From Nocardia blacklockiae (GTDB lineage: Bacteria > Actinomycetota > Actinomycetes > Mycobacteriales > Mycobacteriaceae): a stretch of 64,000 nt of DNA. The DNA lies in contig NZ_JADLRJ010000001.1 in the NCBI RefSeq assembly GCF_015477355.1, forward strand, positions 1,364,001 through 1,428,000, given 5' to 3'. Numbering within the stretch: the stretch's first letter is position 1; each line of letters begins with the position of its first letter. The position numbers and the translations under genes are program-made. The notes under the pieces were generated by a model that was not told the origin of the DNA, did not search any database, and saw nothing but the letters and a program-made list of their open reading frames with translations. Positions 1-8,900 of this stretch are shown in pieces.

Positions 1-1
1 C

Positions 2-442
2 ACCGACGACCTGGCGTGGGCGAAGGCCCGCGACTACGTCGAACGCATCGCCCGCACCTTCCAATCCGGTGCGCACCGGCTCGGCGACAAGGCGGCCCCG
101 CAGAACGTCGGGTCGCGGCGGGCACTGGAATTCGCGCGCCGCCAGGAGGTTTACGACCGCGCGCTGTGGACCCGGACCGCGGCGGCCACGAACGCACAGG
201 GCGCGTCGACGGCGCTGGTCGGCAGTCCCGAGACGGTCGCCGCGGCGATCCTCGACTACATCGACCTGGGCGCGAGCCTGGTGTCGATCCGCGGCTACGA
301 CACCTACAACGACGTCGTCGACTACGGGCGCACGGTGCTGCCGCTGGTCCGCCAGGAGCTGGCGCACCGCACGGCCACCGGACGGCGCGGCACCCTGCAG
401 GCCGACCATCCCGGCGCCCTGGCCGCGGCGGGCCGCCCGTGA
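2..442 (+). CDS. LLM-class flavin monooxygenase, SsuD-like (3' part)
   Basis: This is the C-terminal ~146 codons of a luciferase-like flavin-dependent monooxygenase; the 5' part lies outside the window. The segment around GASLVSIRGYDTYNDVVDYG and the closing LPLVRQEL resemble the end of alkanesulfonate monooxygenase-type (SsuD) proteins, which use reduced flavin and O2 to release sulfite from sulfonates. The TGA stop at 440-442 overlaps the GTG start of the next gene (GTGA), so translation is probably coupled. Context: it heads a gene run that includes an acyl-CoA-dehydrogenase-like flavoenzyme and an ABC importer, a mix common in sulfur-scavenging clusters. Family membership is fairly safe; the substrate is not known. 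Confidence 0.8.
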   Translation, partial: TDDLAWAKARDYVERIARTFQSGAHRLGDKAAPQNVGSRRALEFARRQEVYDRALWTRTAAATNAQGASTALVGSPETVAAAILDYIDLGASLVSIRGYDTYNDVVDYGRTVLPLVRQELAHRTATGRRGTLQADHPGALAAAGRP

Positions 443-1623
443 CCGCCGCCGGACCGCGGGCGCTCACCGCACCGGACACCACACCGGCCGCGCTCGCCGC
501 GCTCACCACGGAAATCGCCGCCACCGCAACGGAATACGACCGCAGCGCGGCGATCCCCGCGGCGGGGCTGCGGGCCGCGCACCGCGGCGGCTACCTGACC
601 GCGTCGGCCGCCCGGCGCTACGGCGGCCCCGAACTCCCCCACCGCGAGGTGGCGCGGATCCTCGCCGCGATCGGCGAGGGCGATCCCTCGGTCGCGCTGC
701 TCACCGCGAACACCCTCGCCGCGCATCACGCGCAGGCGCTCGGCGGCAGCTGGCCCGAGGACGTCTACACGGAGTTGCTGCGTCGCTCCGCCGAGCGGCC
801 GACGCTGGTCAATGTGATCCGCGCCGAGCCCGAACTCGGTGCGCCCGCGCGCGGCGGCCTGCCCGCGACCGTCGCCCGCCGCGCCGCCGACGGCTGGATC
901 GTCGACGGCCGCAAGAGCTTCGCCACCGGCGGCCCGGCGCTGGCCTACCACCTGGTGTGGGCGGTCACCGACGAAACCCCGGCCCGGGTGGGGCATGTCG
1001 TCGTTCCCGCCGAAGCGCCCGGCATCACCTGGCACGACACCTGGGATCACCTCGGCCTGCGCGCGTCGAACACGCACGACGTCACCTACGCGAATGTCAC
1101 TGTGCCGCACGGCCATTTCCTGGAGATCCCGTTCCGCGACGGCGTCTACCGCGATCCGGCCGCCGCGACCGGCCCGGCCTCGTTCGGCCACGTCGCCCTC
1201 TACGTCGGGGTGGCCCGGGCGGCGCGCCGCGCGTTCGCCGAGTTCGCTCGCGCGCGCGTCCCGTCGGCGCTGGGACGGCCCATCGCCGACACCGAGCGCA
1301 TCCAGGCGGTGGCCGGGGAGATCGAGGCGCAGATCGTGCAGGCCGAGACGCTGCTGTACGGCACCCTGCGACGGCTGGAGGCGGGGGAAGGCCTTGCCGC
1401 ACAGCACCTGTCGCTGATCAAGACGCTCATCGCCCGATCGGTGATCGCGGCCGTGCAGACCGCCGTCGCCGCGCTCGGCAACGCGGCCCTGACCCGGCGG
1501 CACCCCCTCGAACGGCACCTGCGCGACGTGCTGTGCGTGCGCGTGCACCCGCCGCAGGAGGACACGGCCCTGCTCGCCGCCGGTCGCGCGGTGCTCGCGC
1601 CGCCCGATCCGCTCGCGGACTGA
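439..1623 (+). CDS. Acyl-CoA dehydrogenase-family flavoprotein (SfnB/DszC-like)
   Basis: A 394-residue protein of the acyl-CoA dehydrogenase superfamily. It has an N-terminal helical domain, a middle beta domain (GWIVDGRKSFATGG, DTWDHLGLRASNTHDV) and a C-terminal four-helix domain containing the RIQAVAGEIEAQI segment. It lacks clear catalytic-base context for a beta-oxidation enzyme and is closer to the FMN-dependent monooxygenase branch (SfnB, DszC type) that oxidises sulfur compounds together with a flavin reductase. The GTG start at 439 overlaps the stop of the upstream monooxygenase, which supports this start over the long 5' extension in the same frame. The neighbouring importer suggests a shared imported substrate. 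The family is clear; the reaction is inferred. Confidence 0.82.
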   Translation: MTAAGPRALTAPDTTPAALAALTTEIAATATEYDRSAAIPAAGLRAAHRGGYLTASAARRYGGPELPHREVARILAAIGEGDPSVALLTANTLAAHHAQALGGSWPEDVYTELLRRSAERPTLVNVIRAEPELGAPARGGLPATVARRAADGWIVDGRKSFATGGPALAYHLVWAVTDETPARVGHVVVPAEAPGITWHDTWDHLGLRASNTHDVTYANVTVPHGHFLEIPFRDGVYRDPAAATGPASFGHVALYVGVARAARRAFAEFARARVPSALGRPIADTERIQAVAGEIEAQIVQAETLLYGTLRRLEAGEGLAAQHLSLIKTLIARSVIAAVQTAVAALGNAALTRRHPLERHLRDVLCVRVHPPQEDTALLAAGRAVLAPPDPLAD

Positions 1624-1688
1624 TCCGCACCCCTGTCCGTACCCGCCGGACCTCCGCGGTCCGGCCGATCCCGAGGAATCACCCCGCC

Positions 1689-3356
1689 ATGCCGACCACG
1701 ACCCGCCTGCTGCGCCGGGCCGCCGCTGCCGCTGCCGCCGCGCTCGCCCTGCTGGCCACCGCCTGCGGCGGCGCCGACCAGCCCAGCGGCCCGACCGGGG
1801 AAGGACAGGAGCCCGTGCGCGGCGGGACGCTGAATCTGGCGTTCTTTCCCGACAACGCGGCCTTCGCCTGCCTCGATCCCTTCCAGACCTACTGGATCGA
1901 GCACCGCACGCTGATCCGCAACTTCGCCGACTCGCTCACCGACCAGAACCCGGACACCGGCGAGATCGTGCCGTGGCTGGCCACCGGGTGGCAGATCGCG
2001 CCCGACGGCCGCGACTACACCTTCACCCTGCGCGACGGCGTCACCTTCGCCGACGGCGCGCCCTTGGACGCCGCCGCGGTCAAGGCGAACTTCGATGCCT
2101 TCGTGGAGCTTTCGCAGGGTTCGGGCGGCACCGCCTACGGCGCCAGCTACATTCAAGGCCTGCGGTCGACCGACGCGCTGGACTCGAAGACCGTGCGCTT
2201 CCACTTCGACCAACCCAATTCGTCGTTCCTGCAAGCGACTTCGACCACCAATTTGGCGCTGCTGTCCCCCGCGTCGCTGCGGCGGACGCCGCAGCAACGC
2301 TGCCTCGGCGACATCGCCGGGACCGGCCCGTTCACGCTGGACGACTACACGCCCGGCCAAGGCGTCACGCTCAGCCGCCGCGCGGGCTACCGGTGGCCGT
2401 CCCCGCTGACGAAGAACACCGGGGAGGCCTACCTGGACAAGATCCGGGTCGGCTACGTCGCCGAGGACAGCGTGCGCACCGGCAACCTGGTCAGCGGGCA
2501 GATCGACATCGCCTGGCCGCGCAACCCGTTCACCGTCGAGGACCGCGCGCTGATCGGCCGCTCGGGGGCCTATCTACGGTCCCGGTCGCTGCCCGGAGTG
2601 TCCTACACGCTGTACCCGAACGTCGCCGACGGCCGCCCGCTCGCCGACGATCGGGTGCGGCGGGCGCTGTACCGCGCACTCGACGTGAAGACGCTCGGCA
2701 CCACGGTGTTCGGTCCCGACTATCCGGCCGTCGCGGGCGCGTTCGACAGCACCACACCGTATTTCGCGGCGCAGGACGCCAAGCTGGCCTACGACCCGGC
2801 CGAGGCCGGCCGCCTCCTCGACGCGGCGGGCTGGCGGACGGCGCCGGGCGAGCAGTACCGCGCCAAGGACGGCAGGCGGCTGACGCTGACCCTCGCGGTC
2901 GAGCCCAGCAGCATCGGGCAGGAACTGTTCCAGGATCAGCTGCGGCAGGTAGGGATCGAGGTGCGGCTGAAGGTGATCACCCAGGCCGAGCGGCAGGCCG
3001 TCGTCGCGAACGGCCAGTACGACCTGCTCGGCTCCTACTTCACCCGCGCGGATCCCGGTGCGCTGCAATTCATTCTGGTCGAGCGGCTGGCCAACTCCAA
3101 GGCGCTCGCCCGCAACGCGCAGCGGCCGGAGACGGCGGCGCGGATCGCGGATCTGTTCTCCCGCGCGGTGCAGACCACCGATCCGGCGCAGCGCCAGGAG
3201 ATCTACGGCCGGTTGCAGAGCGTGCTGCTCGACGAGGGCGTGACCTTCCCGCTGTTCGAACGGGTCCAGTACGCCGGTATCCGCAACCGGGTCAACGGTT
3301 TCCGGTTCACCTCGGAGAGCTTCCTGGATCTGCGCGACGTCTGGATCGAGCCGTGA
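1689..3356 (+). CDS. ABC transporter substrate-binding lipoprotein (peptide/nickel type)
   Basis: A 555-residue periplasmic-type binding protein of the SBP_bac_5 (DppA/OppA/NikA) family. An Arg-Arg start region, an Ala/Leu-rich signal segment and Cys26 in the LLATACGG lipobox predict a membrane-anchored lipoprotein. The mature part has family landmarks such as VPWLATGWQIAPDGRDYTF and YTFTLRDGVTFADG near its N-terminus. It captures the ligand outside the cell and delivers it to the two downstream permeases. The ATG at 1689 has a GAGGA element about 11 bases upstream; in-frame sequence further upstream is a shadow of the preceding gene. Its end overlaps the next gene's GTG. The ligand is unknown; the flavin monooxygenases upstream suggest a small organosulfur or similar compound. 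Confidence 0.9.
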   Translation: MPTTTRLLRRAAAAAAAALALLATACGGADQPSGPTGEGQEPVRGGTLNLAFFPDNAAFACLDPFQTYWIEHRTLIRNFADSLTDQNPDTGEIVPWLATGWQIAPDGRDYTFTLRDGVTFADGAPLDAAAVKANFDAFVELSQGSGGTAYGASYIQGLRSTDALDSKTVRFHFDQPNSSFLQATSTTNLALLSPASLRRTPQQRCLGDIAGTGPFTLDDYTPGQGVTLSRRAGYRWPSPLTKNTGEAYLDKIRVGYVAEDSVRTGNLVSGQIDIAWPRNPFTVEDRALIGRSGAYLRSRSLPGVSYTLYPNVADGRPLADDRVRRALYRALDVKTLGTTVFGPDYPAVAGAFDSTTPYFAAQDAKLAYDPAEAGRLLDAAGWRTAPGEQYRAKDGRRLTLTLAVEPSSIGQELFQDQLRQVGIEVRLKVITQAERQAVVANGQYDLLGSYFTRADPGALQFILVERLANSKALARNAQRPETAARIADLFSRAVQTTDPAQRQEIYGRLQSVLLDEGVTFPLFERVQYAGIRNRVNGFRFTSESFLDLRDVWIEP

Positions 3357-4309
3357 TCCGCTACGTCGCCGGGCGTTTCGCGCAGGCGGCGGTGGTGCTG
3401 TGGGCGGCGTTCACGGTCACCTTCGCGGTGCTGTACCTGCTGCCGAGCGACCCGGTGGCGATCCAGCTCGGCGCGGCGGGAATCGAAACCGATTCCCTCA
3501 CACCGCAACAGCTCGCCGCCGCGAAGGCGCAGTACGGACTGGACCGGCCGGTGTTCGAGCAGTATCGGACGCTGCTGACCGGAGTACTCCACGGCGACTT
3601 CGGCACCTCGATCGCCAAGCACGTGCCGGTCACCCAGCTCATCGGCGACCGGATCGGCGGCACGCTCGTGCTCAGCGCGATCGCGGGTGTGCTGGCGATA
3701 CTGCTCGGCACGACGCTGGCCTACCTGGCCGCCTTCGTCCGCCTGCGACCGCTGCGCCTGCTGCTGGACCGCCTGCCCGCGCTCGGGGTGGCGGTGCCGA
3801 CCTTCCTGGTCGGGCTCGCGCTCATCCAGTACTTCTCCTTCCAGCTGGGCTGGCTCCCGTCGGCGGGCTCGGGCGGCTGGAAGTACCTGGTGCTGCCGGT
3901 GATCACGATGGCGCTGCCCGCCGCCGCGCAACTCGCCCAGGTGCTCGGCCGCAGTTTTCACGACACCCTGCGCGAGCAGTACATCGTGACCGCCCGCGCG
4001 AAGGGCCTGTCGCGGGGGCAGGTGCAGCTGCGGCACGCGTTCCGCAATGCCGCGCTGCCCGCGCTCACCATCGTCGGCGTGCTCGTCGGCGTCACCGTGA
4101 CCAGCGCGATCGTCGTCGAGACCGTGTTCAACCGCAACGGGATCGGTCGCTTGGCGCAGGAATCGGTGCTGGTCAAGGACGTTCCGGTGGTGCAGGGCAT
4201 CGTGGTGCTGGCCGCCGCCGGGTTCGTGCTGGTGAACCTGATCGTCGATCTGCTGTATCCGCTGCTGGATCCGCGCATCACCCACACCGCGACAGCCGAG
4301 GGGGACTGA
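3353..4309 (+). CDS. ABC transporter permease (DppB/NikB type)
   Basis: A 318-residue inner-membrane permease with about six hydrophobic segments and the cytoplasmic EAA-type loop TARAKGLSRGQVQLRHAFRN that docks on the ATPase. The N-terminal IRYVAGRFAQAAVVLWAAF and a long extracytoplasmic loop before the second membrane segment are typical of the B-type subunit in peptide/nickel importers. The GTG start at 3353 overlaps the stop of the binding-protein gene (GTGA). It pairs with the C-type permease that starts 2 bases after its own stop. Confidence 0.92.
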   Translation: MIRYVAGRFAQAAVVLWAAFTVTFAVLYLLPSDPVAIQLGAAGIETDSLTPQQLAAAKAQYGLDRPVFEQYRTLLTGVLHGDFGTSIAKHVPVTQLIGDRIGGTLVLSAIAGVLAILLGTTLAYLAAFVRLRPLRLLLDRLPALGVAVPTFLVGLALIQYFSFQLGWLPSAGSGGWKYLVLPVITMALPAAAQLAQVLGRSFHDTLREQYIVTARAKGLSRGQVQLRHAFRNAALPALTIVGVLVGVTVTSAIVVETVFNRNGIGRLAQESVLVKDVPVVQGIVVLAAAGFVLVNLIVDLLYPLLDPRITHTATAEGD

Positions 4310-4310
4310 A

Positions 4311-5198
4311 GTGCTCCAGACCGTCACCACCGCCGACGCCGCGGCGACGACCACGGACGAGGACCGTGCCGTCGCCCGCCGCCGGCGACTGCGGCTCGGG
4401 TGGGCGGCTCGCCGTCCCGGATTCGTGCTCGCCACCGTGTTCGTCGGCTTCGTCCTCGTCGCCGCCTTCGCGCCGGCGCTGTTCACCTCCTACGACCCCT
4501 ATGCCACCGCGCCGGCCGAGCGGCTGCGCAAGCCCAGCGGCGCACATCTTTTCGGCACCGACGACGTCGGCCGCGACCTGTGGGCACGCACCCTGTACGG
4601 CTCCGACCTGACGGTGAAGGCGGCGCTCATCGCCATCGCGATCGCGCTGTGCGCCGGGCTGGTGCTGGGGGTGGTGTCGGGCTTCTTCGGCGGTCGCGTC
4701 GATGCCGTCGTCATGCGCGGCATCGACGTGCAGCTGGCGATCCCGGGCCTGCTGCTGGCCCTGTCGATCGTGACGGCGCTCGGTTTCGGGACGGTGCCGG
4801 TCGCCGTCGCGGTCGGGATCGCGACGATTCCCGGCTTCGCCCGCACGACCCGCGCGGAAGTACTGCGGGTCAAGACCTTTCCGTATGTCGAGGCGGCGCG
4901 CGCCGGGGGCGCGGGCTGGCCGCGGGTACTGATCCGGCACATCCTGCCGAACTCGTGGGGACCGGTGCTCGGCCTGGCCGTGCTGGATTTCGGGACGGCG
5001 ATCATCTCCGTGGCGGCGCTGAGCTTCCTCGGATTCGGCGCCGCGCCGCCGCGCGCGGAGTGGGGTTCGCTCGTCGCGGGCGGACGCAACTTCCTGGTGA
5101 CCGCGCCCTGGGTCGCGTTGCTGCCGGGAGCGGTGGTGGTGCTGACCGTGTTGTCGCTCAACCACATCGCCAAGACGCTGCAGGAGGTGCGGCGATGA
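4311..5198 (+). CDS. ABC transporter permease (DppC/NikC type)
   Basis: A 295-residue C-type permease. The first ~35 residues are cytoplasmic and rich in Thr, Ala and Arg. A membrane segment follows, then the family hallmark HLFGTDDVGRDLWARTLYGS and the EAA-like loop VEAARAGGAGWPRVLIRHIL. With the preceding gene it forms the heterodimeric channel of the importer. The GTG start lies 1 base after the upstream TGA. Its end overlaps the ATPase start as ATGA, preceded by a good AGGAGGTG ribosome-binding site inside this gene. Confidence 0.92.
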   Translation: MLQTVTTADAAATTTDEDRAVARRRRLRLGWAARRPGFVLATVFVGFVLVAAFAPALFTSYDPYATAPAERLRKPSGAHLFGTDDVGRDLWARTLYGSDLTVKAALIAIAIALCAGLVLGVVSGFFGGRVDAVVMRGIDVQLAIPGLLLALSIVTALGFGTVPVAVAVGIATIPGFARTTRAEVLRVKTFPYVEAARAGGAGWPRVLIRHILPNSWGPVLGLAVLDFGTAIISVAALSFLGFGAAPPRAEWGSLVAGGRNFLVTAPWVALLPGAVVVLTVLSLNHIAKTLQEVRR

Positions 5199-6871
5199 CC
5201 CGCGCGCCGGTCGCGGACCGCGAGCACACCGGCACACCGATCGTCGAAATCGCCGCCCTCACCGCCGGATACCTCCGCGACGGCGCGCTGACGACCGCGA
5301 TCCGCGACGTGTCCCTGCGCGTACACCCCGGCGAGATCGTCGCGCTGGTAGGCGAATCCGGCTCCGGCAAGTCCACGACGGCGCACGCCGTCCTCGGCCT
5401 GCTGCCCGACAGCGGACGCGTCACCGGCGGCTCGATCCGGGTCGCGGGCGTCGAAATCGCCGGCGCCCCCGAGAAAGTCGTGCGGCGGCTGCGCGGCTCG
5501 ACGGTCGGGCTGATCCCGCAGGACCCGATGGTGGGACTCAACCCGACCCAGCGCATCGGCGTCCAGGTCGCGGAGGCGGTGCGGCTGCGTGGCGTGCGCG
5601 GGCCCCAGGTGGCCGCGGAGGTCGTGCGGATCCTGCGCAAGGCCGGGCTCGACGACCCCGAACAGCGGGTCGACCGCTACCCGCACGAGTTTTCCGGCGG
5701 CCAGCGGCAGCGGGTGCTGATCGCGATCGCGCTGGCGGGCGAGCCCGACCTGCTCATCGCCGACGAACCCACCAGCGCGCTGGACGTGACCGTGCAGGCA
5801 CGCATTCTCGACCACCTCGAGGCGCTGGTGCGCGAGAGCGGCACGGCGTTGCTGATCATCACCCACGACCTGGCCGTCGCCGCCGACCGCGCGGACCGGG
5901 TGGTGGTCATGCGGCAGGGCCGCGTCGTCGAATCCGGTTCCACCGCGGAGATTCTCGTCGACTCCGAGAACGCCTACACCCGCCGCCTGATCGCCGCCGC
6001 GCCCGCCCTGGCGCACGGCGGCGTCCTCCGGCCGCGCTTCGAGGTGCCGGACGACCCGCTCGACGCGCCCGCGCCGATCCTCGAACTCGACACTGTGACC
6101 AAACGTTTCGACTCCCGCCGCGGCGGGCGGGTGGTGGCGCTGGACGGGGTCTCGCTGCGCGTCGCGCGCGGGCGGACCCATGCCGTGGTCGGCGAATCGG
6201 GTTCGGGCAAGTCGACCGCGCTGCGCATCGCCATGGGCCTGACCGCGCCCACGAGCGGCGCGGTGCGCTTCGACGGCGTCGACATCACCGGGCTGTCGTG
6301 GCGGCGGGTGCGCCCGCTGCGCCGGCGTTTCCAGCTCGTGCACCAGAATCCGTACGCGTCGCTGGACCCCCGATTCACCGTGCGCGACAGCGTCATCGAG
6401 CCGCTGGTGTCGTTCCGGGTGGGCAGCCGCGCCGACCGGCGCGCCCGCGCCGCCGCCCTGCTCGACCAGGTGGGGCTGCCGCGGACCTACCTGGACCGGC
6501 TGCCCGCCGAGCTGTCCGGCGGCCAGCGCCAGCGGGTGGCGATCGCGCGGGCGCTGGCGCTGGAACCGGAGGTGGTGCTGCTCGACGAGCCGGTGTCGGC
6601 GCTGGACGTGTCGGTGCGGGAACAAATCCTCGACCTGCTCACCGATCTGCAACAGCGGCTCGGCCTGACCTACCTGTTCGTCTCCCACGATCTCGCCGTG
6701 GTGGCCCGCGTGGCGCACACCGTCTCGGTGTTCGAGCGCGGGCGCGTGGTCGAATCCGGCTCCACCGCAGCCATTTTCCGCGCACCGGCCGAGGACGGCA
6801 CCCGGCGTCTGCTGGCCGCCGTCCCCGGCCGCCGTATCCGCTCCGACCGCACCGAAAGGGCACTCTCATGA
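5195..6871 (+). CDS. Fused double ABC ATPase (DppD-DppF type)
   Basis: A 558-residue protein with two complete ABC nucleotide-binding domains in tandem, replacing the usual separate D and F ATPase subunits. Domain 1 has Walker A GESGSGKS near residues 53-60, signature SGGQRQR near 167 and Walker B/D-loop LLIADEPTSALD near 187. Domain 2 repeats these at about 333, 441 and 459 (GESGSGKS, SGGQRQR, VVLLDEPVSALD). Both look catalytically intact. It energises the importer formed by the two upstream permeases. The start codon overlaps the upstream stop, and the end overlaps the DUF1684 gene as ATGA. Confidence 0.95.
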   Translation: MTRAPVADREHTGTPIVEIAALTAGYLRDGALTTAIRDVSLRVHPGEIVALVGESGSGKSTTAHAVLGLLPDSGRVTGGSIRVAGVEIAGAPEKVVRRLRGSTVGLIPQDPMVGLNPTQRIGVQVAEAVRLRGVRGPQVAAEVVRILRKAGLDDPEQRVDRYPHEFSGGQRQRVLIAIALAGEPDLLIADEPTSALDVTVQARILDHLEALVRESGTALLIITHDLAVAADRADRVVVMRQGRVVESGSTAEILVDSENAYTRRLIAAAPALAHGGVLRPRFEVPDDPLDAPAPILELDTVTKRFDSRRGGRVVALDGVSLRVARGRTHAVVGESGSGKSTALRIAMGLTAPTSGAVRFDGVDITGLSWRRVRPLRRRFQLVHQNPYASLDPRFTVRDSVIEPLVSFRVGSRADRRARAAALLDQVGLPRTYLDRLPAELSGGQRQRVAIARALALEPEVVLLDEPVSALDVSVREQILDLLTDLQQRLGLTYLFVSHDLAVVARVAHTVSVFERGRVVESGSTAAIFRAPAEDGTRRLLAAVPGRRIRSDRTERALS

Positions 6872-7614
6872 CCACCTCCCTCGAGACCCGGCAGGCCGAC
6901 TGGCAGCGCTGGCACGCCGAGCGCGAGACCCAGGCCCTCGACGCCCACGGCCCGGCTGCGCTCACCGGCACCCACTGGCTTGGCGACGACCCGTCGACCA
7001 TCGACGGAATCCCCGGCGCCTGGGTCGATTCCGGTGGCCGGGCAGTGGGCACGGGCCCGGACTTCCACGCCGAGATCGCGCCCGGCGAGAGTCTGCGGCT
7101 CGGCGAATTGTCGCTGCGGGCCCTCGTTCGCGCCGGGCAGGTGGCGCTGCGGGTCTTCGATCCGCAGGCGTCCACCCGTGCCGATCTGCTCGGCATCGAC
7201 ACCTTCGACTTCGATCCCGCGTGGGTGGTGCCGGGGGTGGCCGAGATCGGTTCGGGCGGTTTGCGACTCGACCACATCGACGGCTTCGTCAGCGACAACC
7301 CCGGCGGCACCGTCCGGCTGACGGTCGGCGGGCGGGAGCTCGCCCTGCGCGGCACCGTGACCACCTCGGGCGGGCTGCAGATCACCTTCGCCGACACCAC
7401 CAACGGCGTCGAGACGCAGCGTTTCCGCTTCCTGACCCTGCCCGCGCCCGACGCGCGGGGTCGGGTCGAGGTCGACTTCAACCGCGCCTACCTGCCGCCG
7501 TGCGCCTTCTCCGACCACTTCCTGTGCCCGCTGCCCCCGGCCGGGAACCGCCTCGACTTCGCGGTCCGCGCGGGCGAATCGCGGCTGCGGCGCGCACCGG
7601 AGCGCGCCCGGTGA
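6868..7614 (+). CDS. DUF1684 family protein
   Basis: A 248-residue protein with the DUF1684 pattern. It has an N-terminal WQRWHAERE helix, a beta-rich middle (RVFDPQASTR, TFDFDPAWVVPG) and the C-terminal signature FNRAYLPPCAFSDHFLCPLP followed by NRLDFAVRAGE. The biochemical role of the family is not established to my knowledge; members are often found beside importers and oxidoreductases. The ATGA overlap with the ATPase gene makes it the last tightly coupled gene of the importer operon. A role in handling the imported substrate is inference only. Confidence 0.85.
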   Translation: MTTSLETRQADWQRWHAERETQALDAHGPAALTGTHWLGDDPSTIDGIPGAWVDSGGRAVGTGPDFHAEIAPGESLRLGELSLRALVRAGQVALRVFDPQASTRADLLGIDTFDFDPAWVVPGVAEIGSGGLRLDHIDGFVSDNPGGTVRLTVGGRELALRGTVTTSGGLQITFADTTNGVETQRFRFLTLPAPDARGRVEVDFNRAYLPPCAFSDHFLCPLPPAGNRLDFAVRAGESRLRRAPERAR

Positions 7615-7808
7615 CCCGTCCTCGTCGTGGCGGTGCGGCACGGGGTGGACGCCGAGCGCAGCGCGGCCCGCTGGATCGGCGGTGTCGACCTGCCGAGCCC
7701 GAAGGAACTCGCGACGGCGCTTCCCGACGATCCGGCCGTTGACGCCGGGGCGCGCGAGGGCCTAGCTTAGTTAATATGTTTATCAGCTCGCCGGTGCGGG
7801 GGGTGGCG
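7615..7808 (+). other. Gap with possible 47-codon reading frame
   Basis: This spacer separates the importer operon from the next monooxygenase gene. It contains a short open frame from a GTG at 7627 to a TAG at 7768-7770 (VAVRHGVDAERSAARWIGGV...) with actinobacterial codon use but no recognised domain. It may be a small gene or a leftover 3' end of a decayed one. The last ~45 bases are AT-rich and probably hold the promoter of the following gene. Confidence 0.3.
7765..7787. promoter_or_regulatory. AT-rich imperfect palindrome, candidate MarR operator
   Basis: An AT-rich imperfect inverted repeat (GCTTAG...ATCAGC ends, TTAATATG centre) stands out in GC-rich surroundings. It sits 22 bases before the monooxygenase start, in a transcription unit that also encodes a MarR regulator. 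MarR proteins typically bind such sites and repress their own unit; binding here is inferred. Confidence 0.4.
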
Positions 7809-8900
7809 ATGAAATTCCTTGCGAGCACACTGGTTCCGAAGCACAGCACCGGGTCGGCGCGCCCGGCGCTGAGCCGGCGGGAACGGTTCCGCGAACTCGT
7901 CGAGCTGGCGCGCTGGGCCGAGGATGTCGGGTACGACGCGTTCGGCGTCGGCGAGCGCCACAACCCGGACCTGCTGTCCTCCTCACCGGCGGTCATCCTG
8001 GCCCACATCGCCGCGCGCACCCGGCGCATCCGCCTGGTGACCACGGTCGCCGTGCTGTCGCTGACCGACCCGGTGCGGACCGCGGAGGACTACGCGACCC
8101 TCGACCATCTCAGTGACGGCCGGCTCGACCTGATCATCGGCAAGGGCGGCGACCGGGTCGCGCCCTCGGTGTTCCAGGTTCCCGAAGCGGATCTGTGGGA
8201 TCGACTCGAGGAGGCCTACGAACTGGTGCGCAGGCTCTGGCGGGAGAACGAGGTCGACTGGCGCGGACGGTTCCGGCCGCCGCTGTCCGGCGCGACCATC
8301 GAGCCGCATCCGCTGCAGCAGCCCGCGCCCCGGGTCTGGCACGGCTCGGCCACCAGCCGCCGCTCCACCGAGCTGGCCGCCCGCTGGGGCGACCCGCTCT
8401 ACTCGGCGAACGGGCTGGGCCGCACGGAGACCTATCTCGAGCTGGTCCGGCACTATCGCGAACGGCTGGCCCACCACGGGCACCGCGCCGAGGACGCGCT
8501 CGTCGCGGTCGGGGTGCATTCGCCGATCATCACTGATCGCTCGCAAGACGCCCTGGCGCTGGCCCGTCCCGTCTTCGAAGCGTCCGTGCGGCAGCACTTC
8601 TCCGATCCGAGCCGCTTTCCGTTCGACTCGCTCGAGGATTTCGTGGCGAACGGCTCGGCGCTCGTCGGCACGGCCGAGCAGATCACCGAGAAGCTGCTGC
8701 GCATGCAGCGGCAGTTCGGCAACCAGGTGTTCGGTGTCGGCGTCGAGGGCTTCTTCTCCACCTACACCACCGATCTCGCCGCCACCAAGGGCTATCTCGA
8801 GCGATTCTTCGACGAGGTCGCGCCGGTGGTGCGCGCGGAAGTTCCCACCACTCTGTGGGATTCGCGGCCGGACGGCACCGCCCTGCCGATCACCGCATGA
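7809..8900 (+). CDS. LLM-class flavin-dependent oxidoreductase
   Basis: A 363-residue luciferase-like (TIM-barrel) monooxygenase. Family features are FGVGERHNPD after the second strand, ARTRRIRLVTTVAVLSLTDP, and the LDHLSDGRLDLIIGKGG block that contacts flavin. I chose the ATG at 7809 because it follows a GGGGGGTGG ribosome-binding site; an ATG at 7776 would add 11 residues and start inside the AT-rich palindrome. The 3' end overlaps the MarR gene (ATGA), so enzyme and regulator are co-translated. The substrate is unknown; it may act on the same compound class as the upstream importer cluster. Confidence 0.88.
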   Translation: MKFLASTLVPKHSTGSARPALSRRERFRELVELARWAEDVGYDAFGVGERHNPDLLSSSPAVILAHIAARTRRIRLVTTVAVLSLTDPVRTAEDYATLDHLSDGRLDLIIGKGGDRVAPSVFQVPEADLWDRLEEAYELVRRLWRENEVDWRGRFRPPLSGATIEPHPLQQPAPRVWHGSATSRRSTELAARWGDPLYSANGLGRTETYLELVRHYRERLAHHGHRAEDALVAVGVHSPIITDRSQDALALARPVFEASVRQHFSDPSRFPFDSLEDFVANGSALVGTAEQITEKLLRMQRQFGNQVFGVGVEGFFSTYTTDLAATKGYLERFFDEVAPVVRAEVPTTLWDSRPDGTALPITA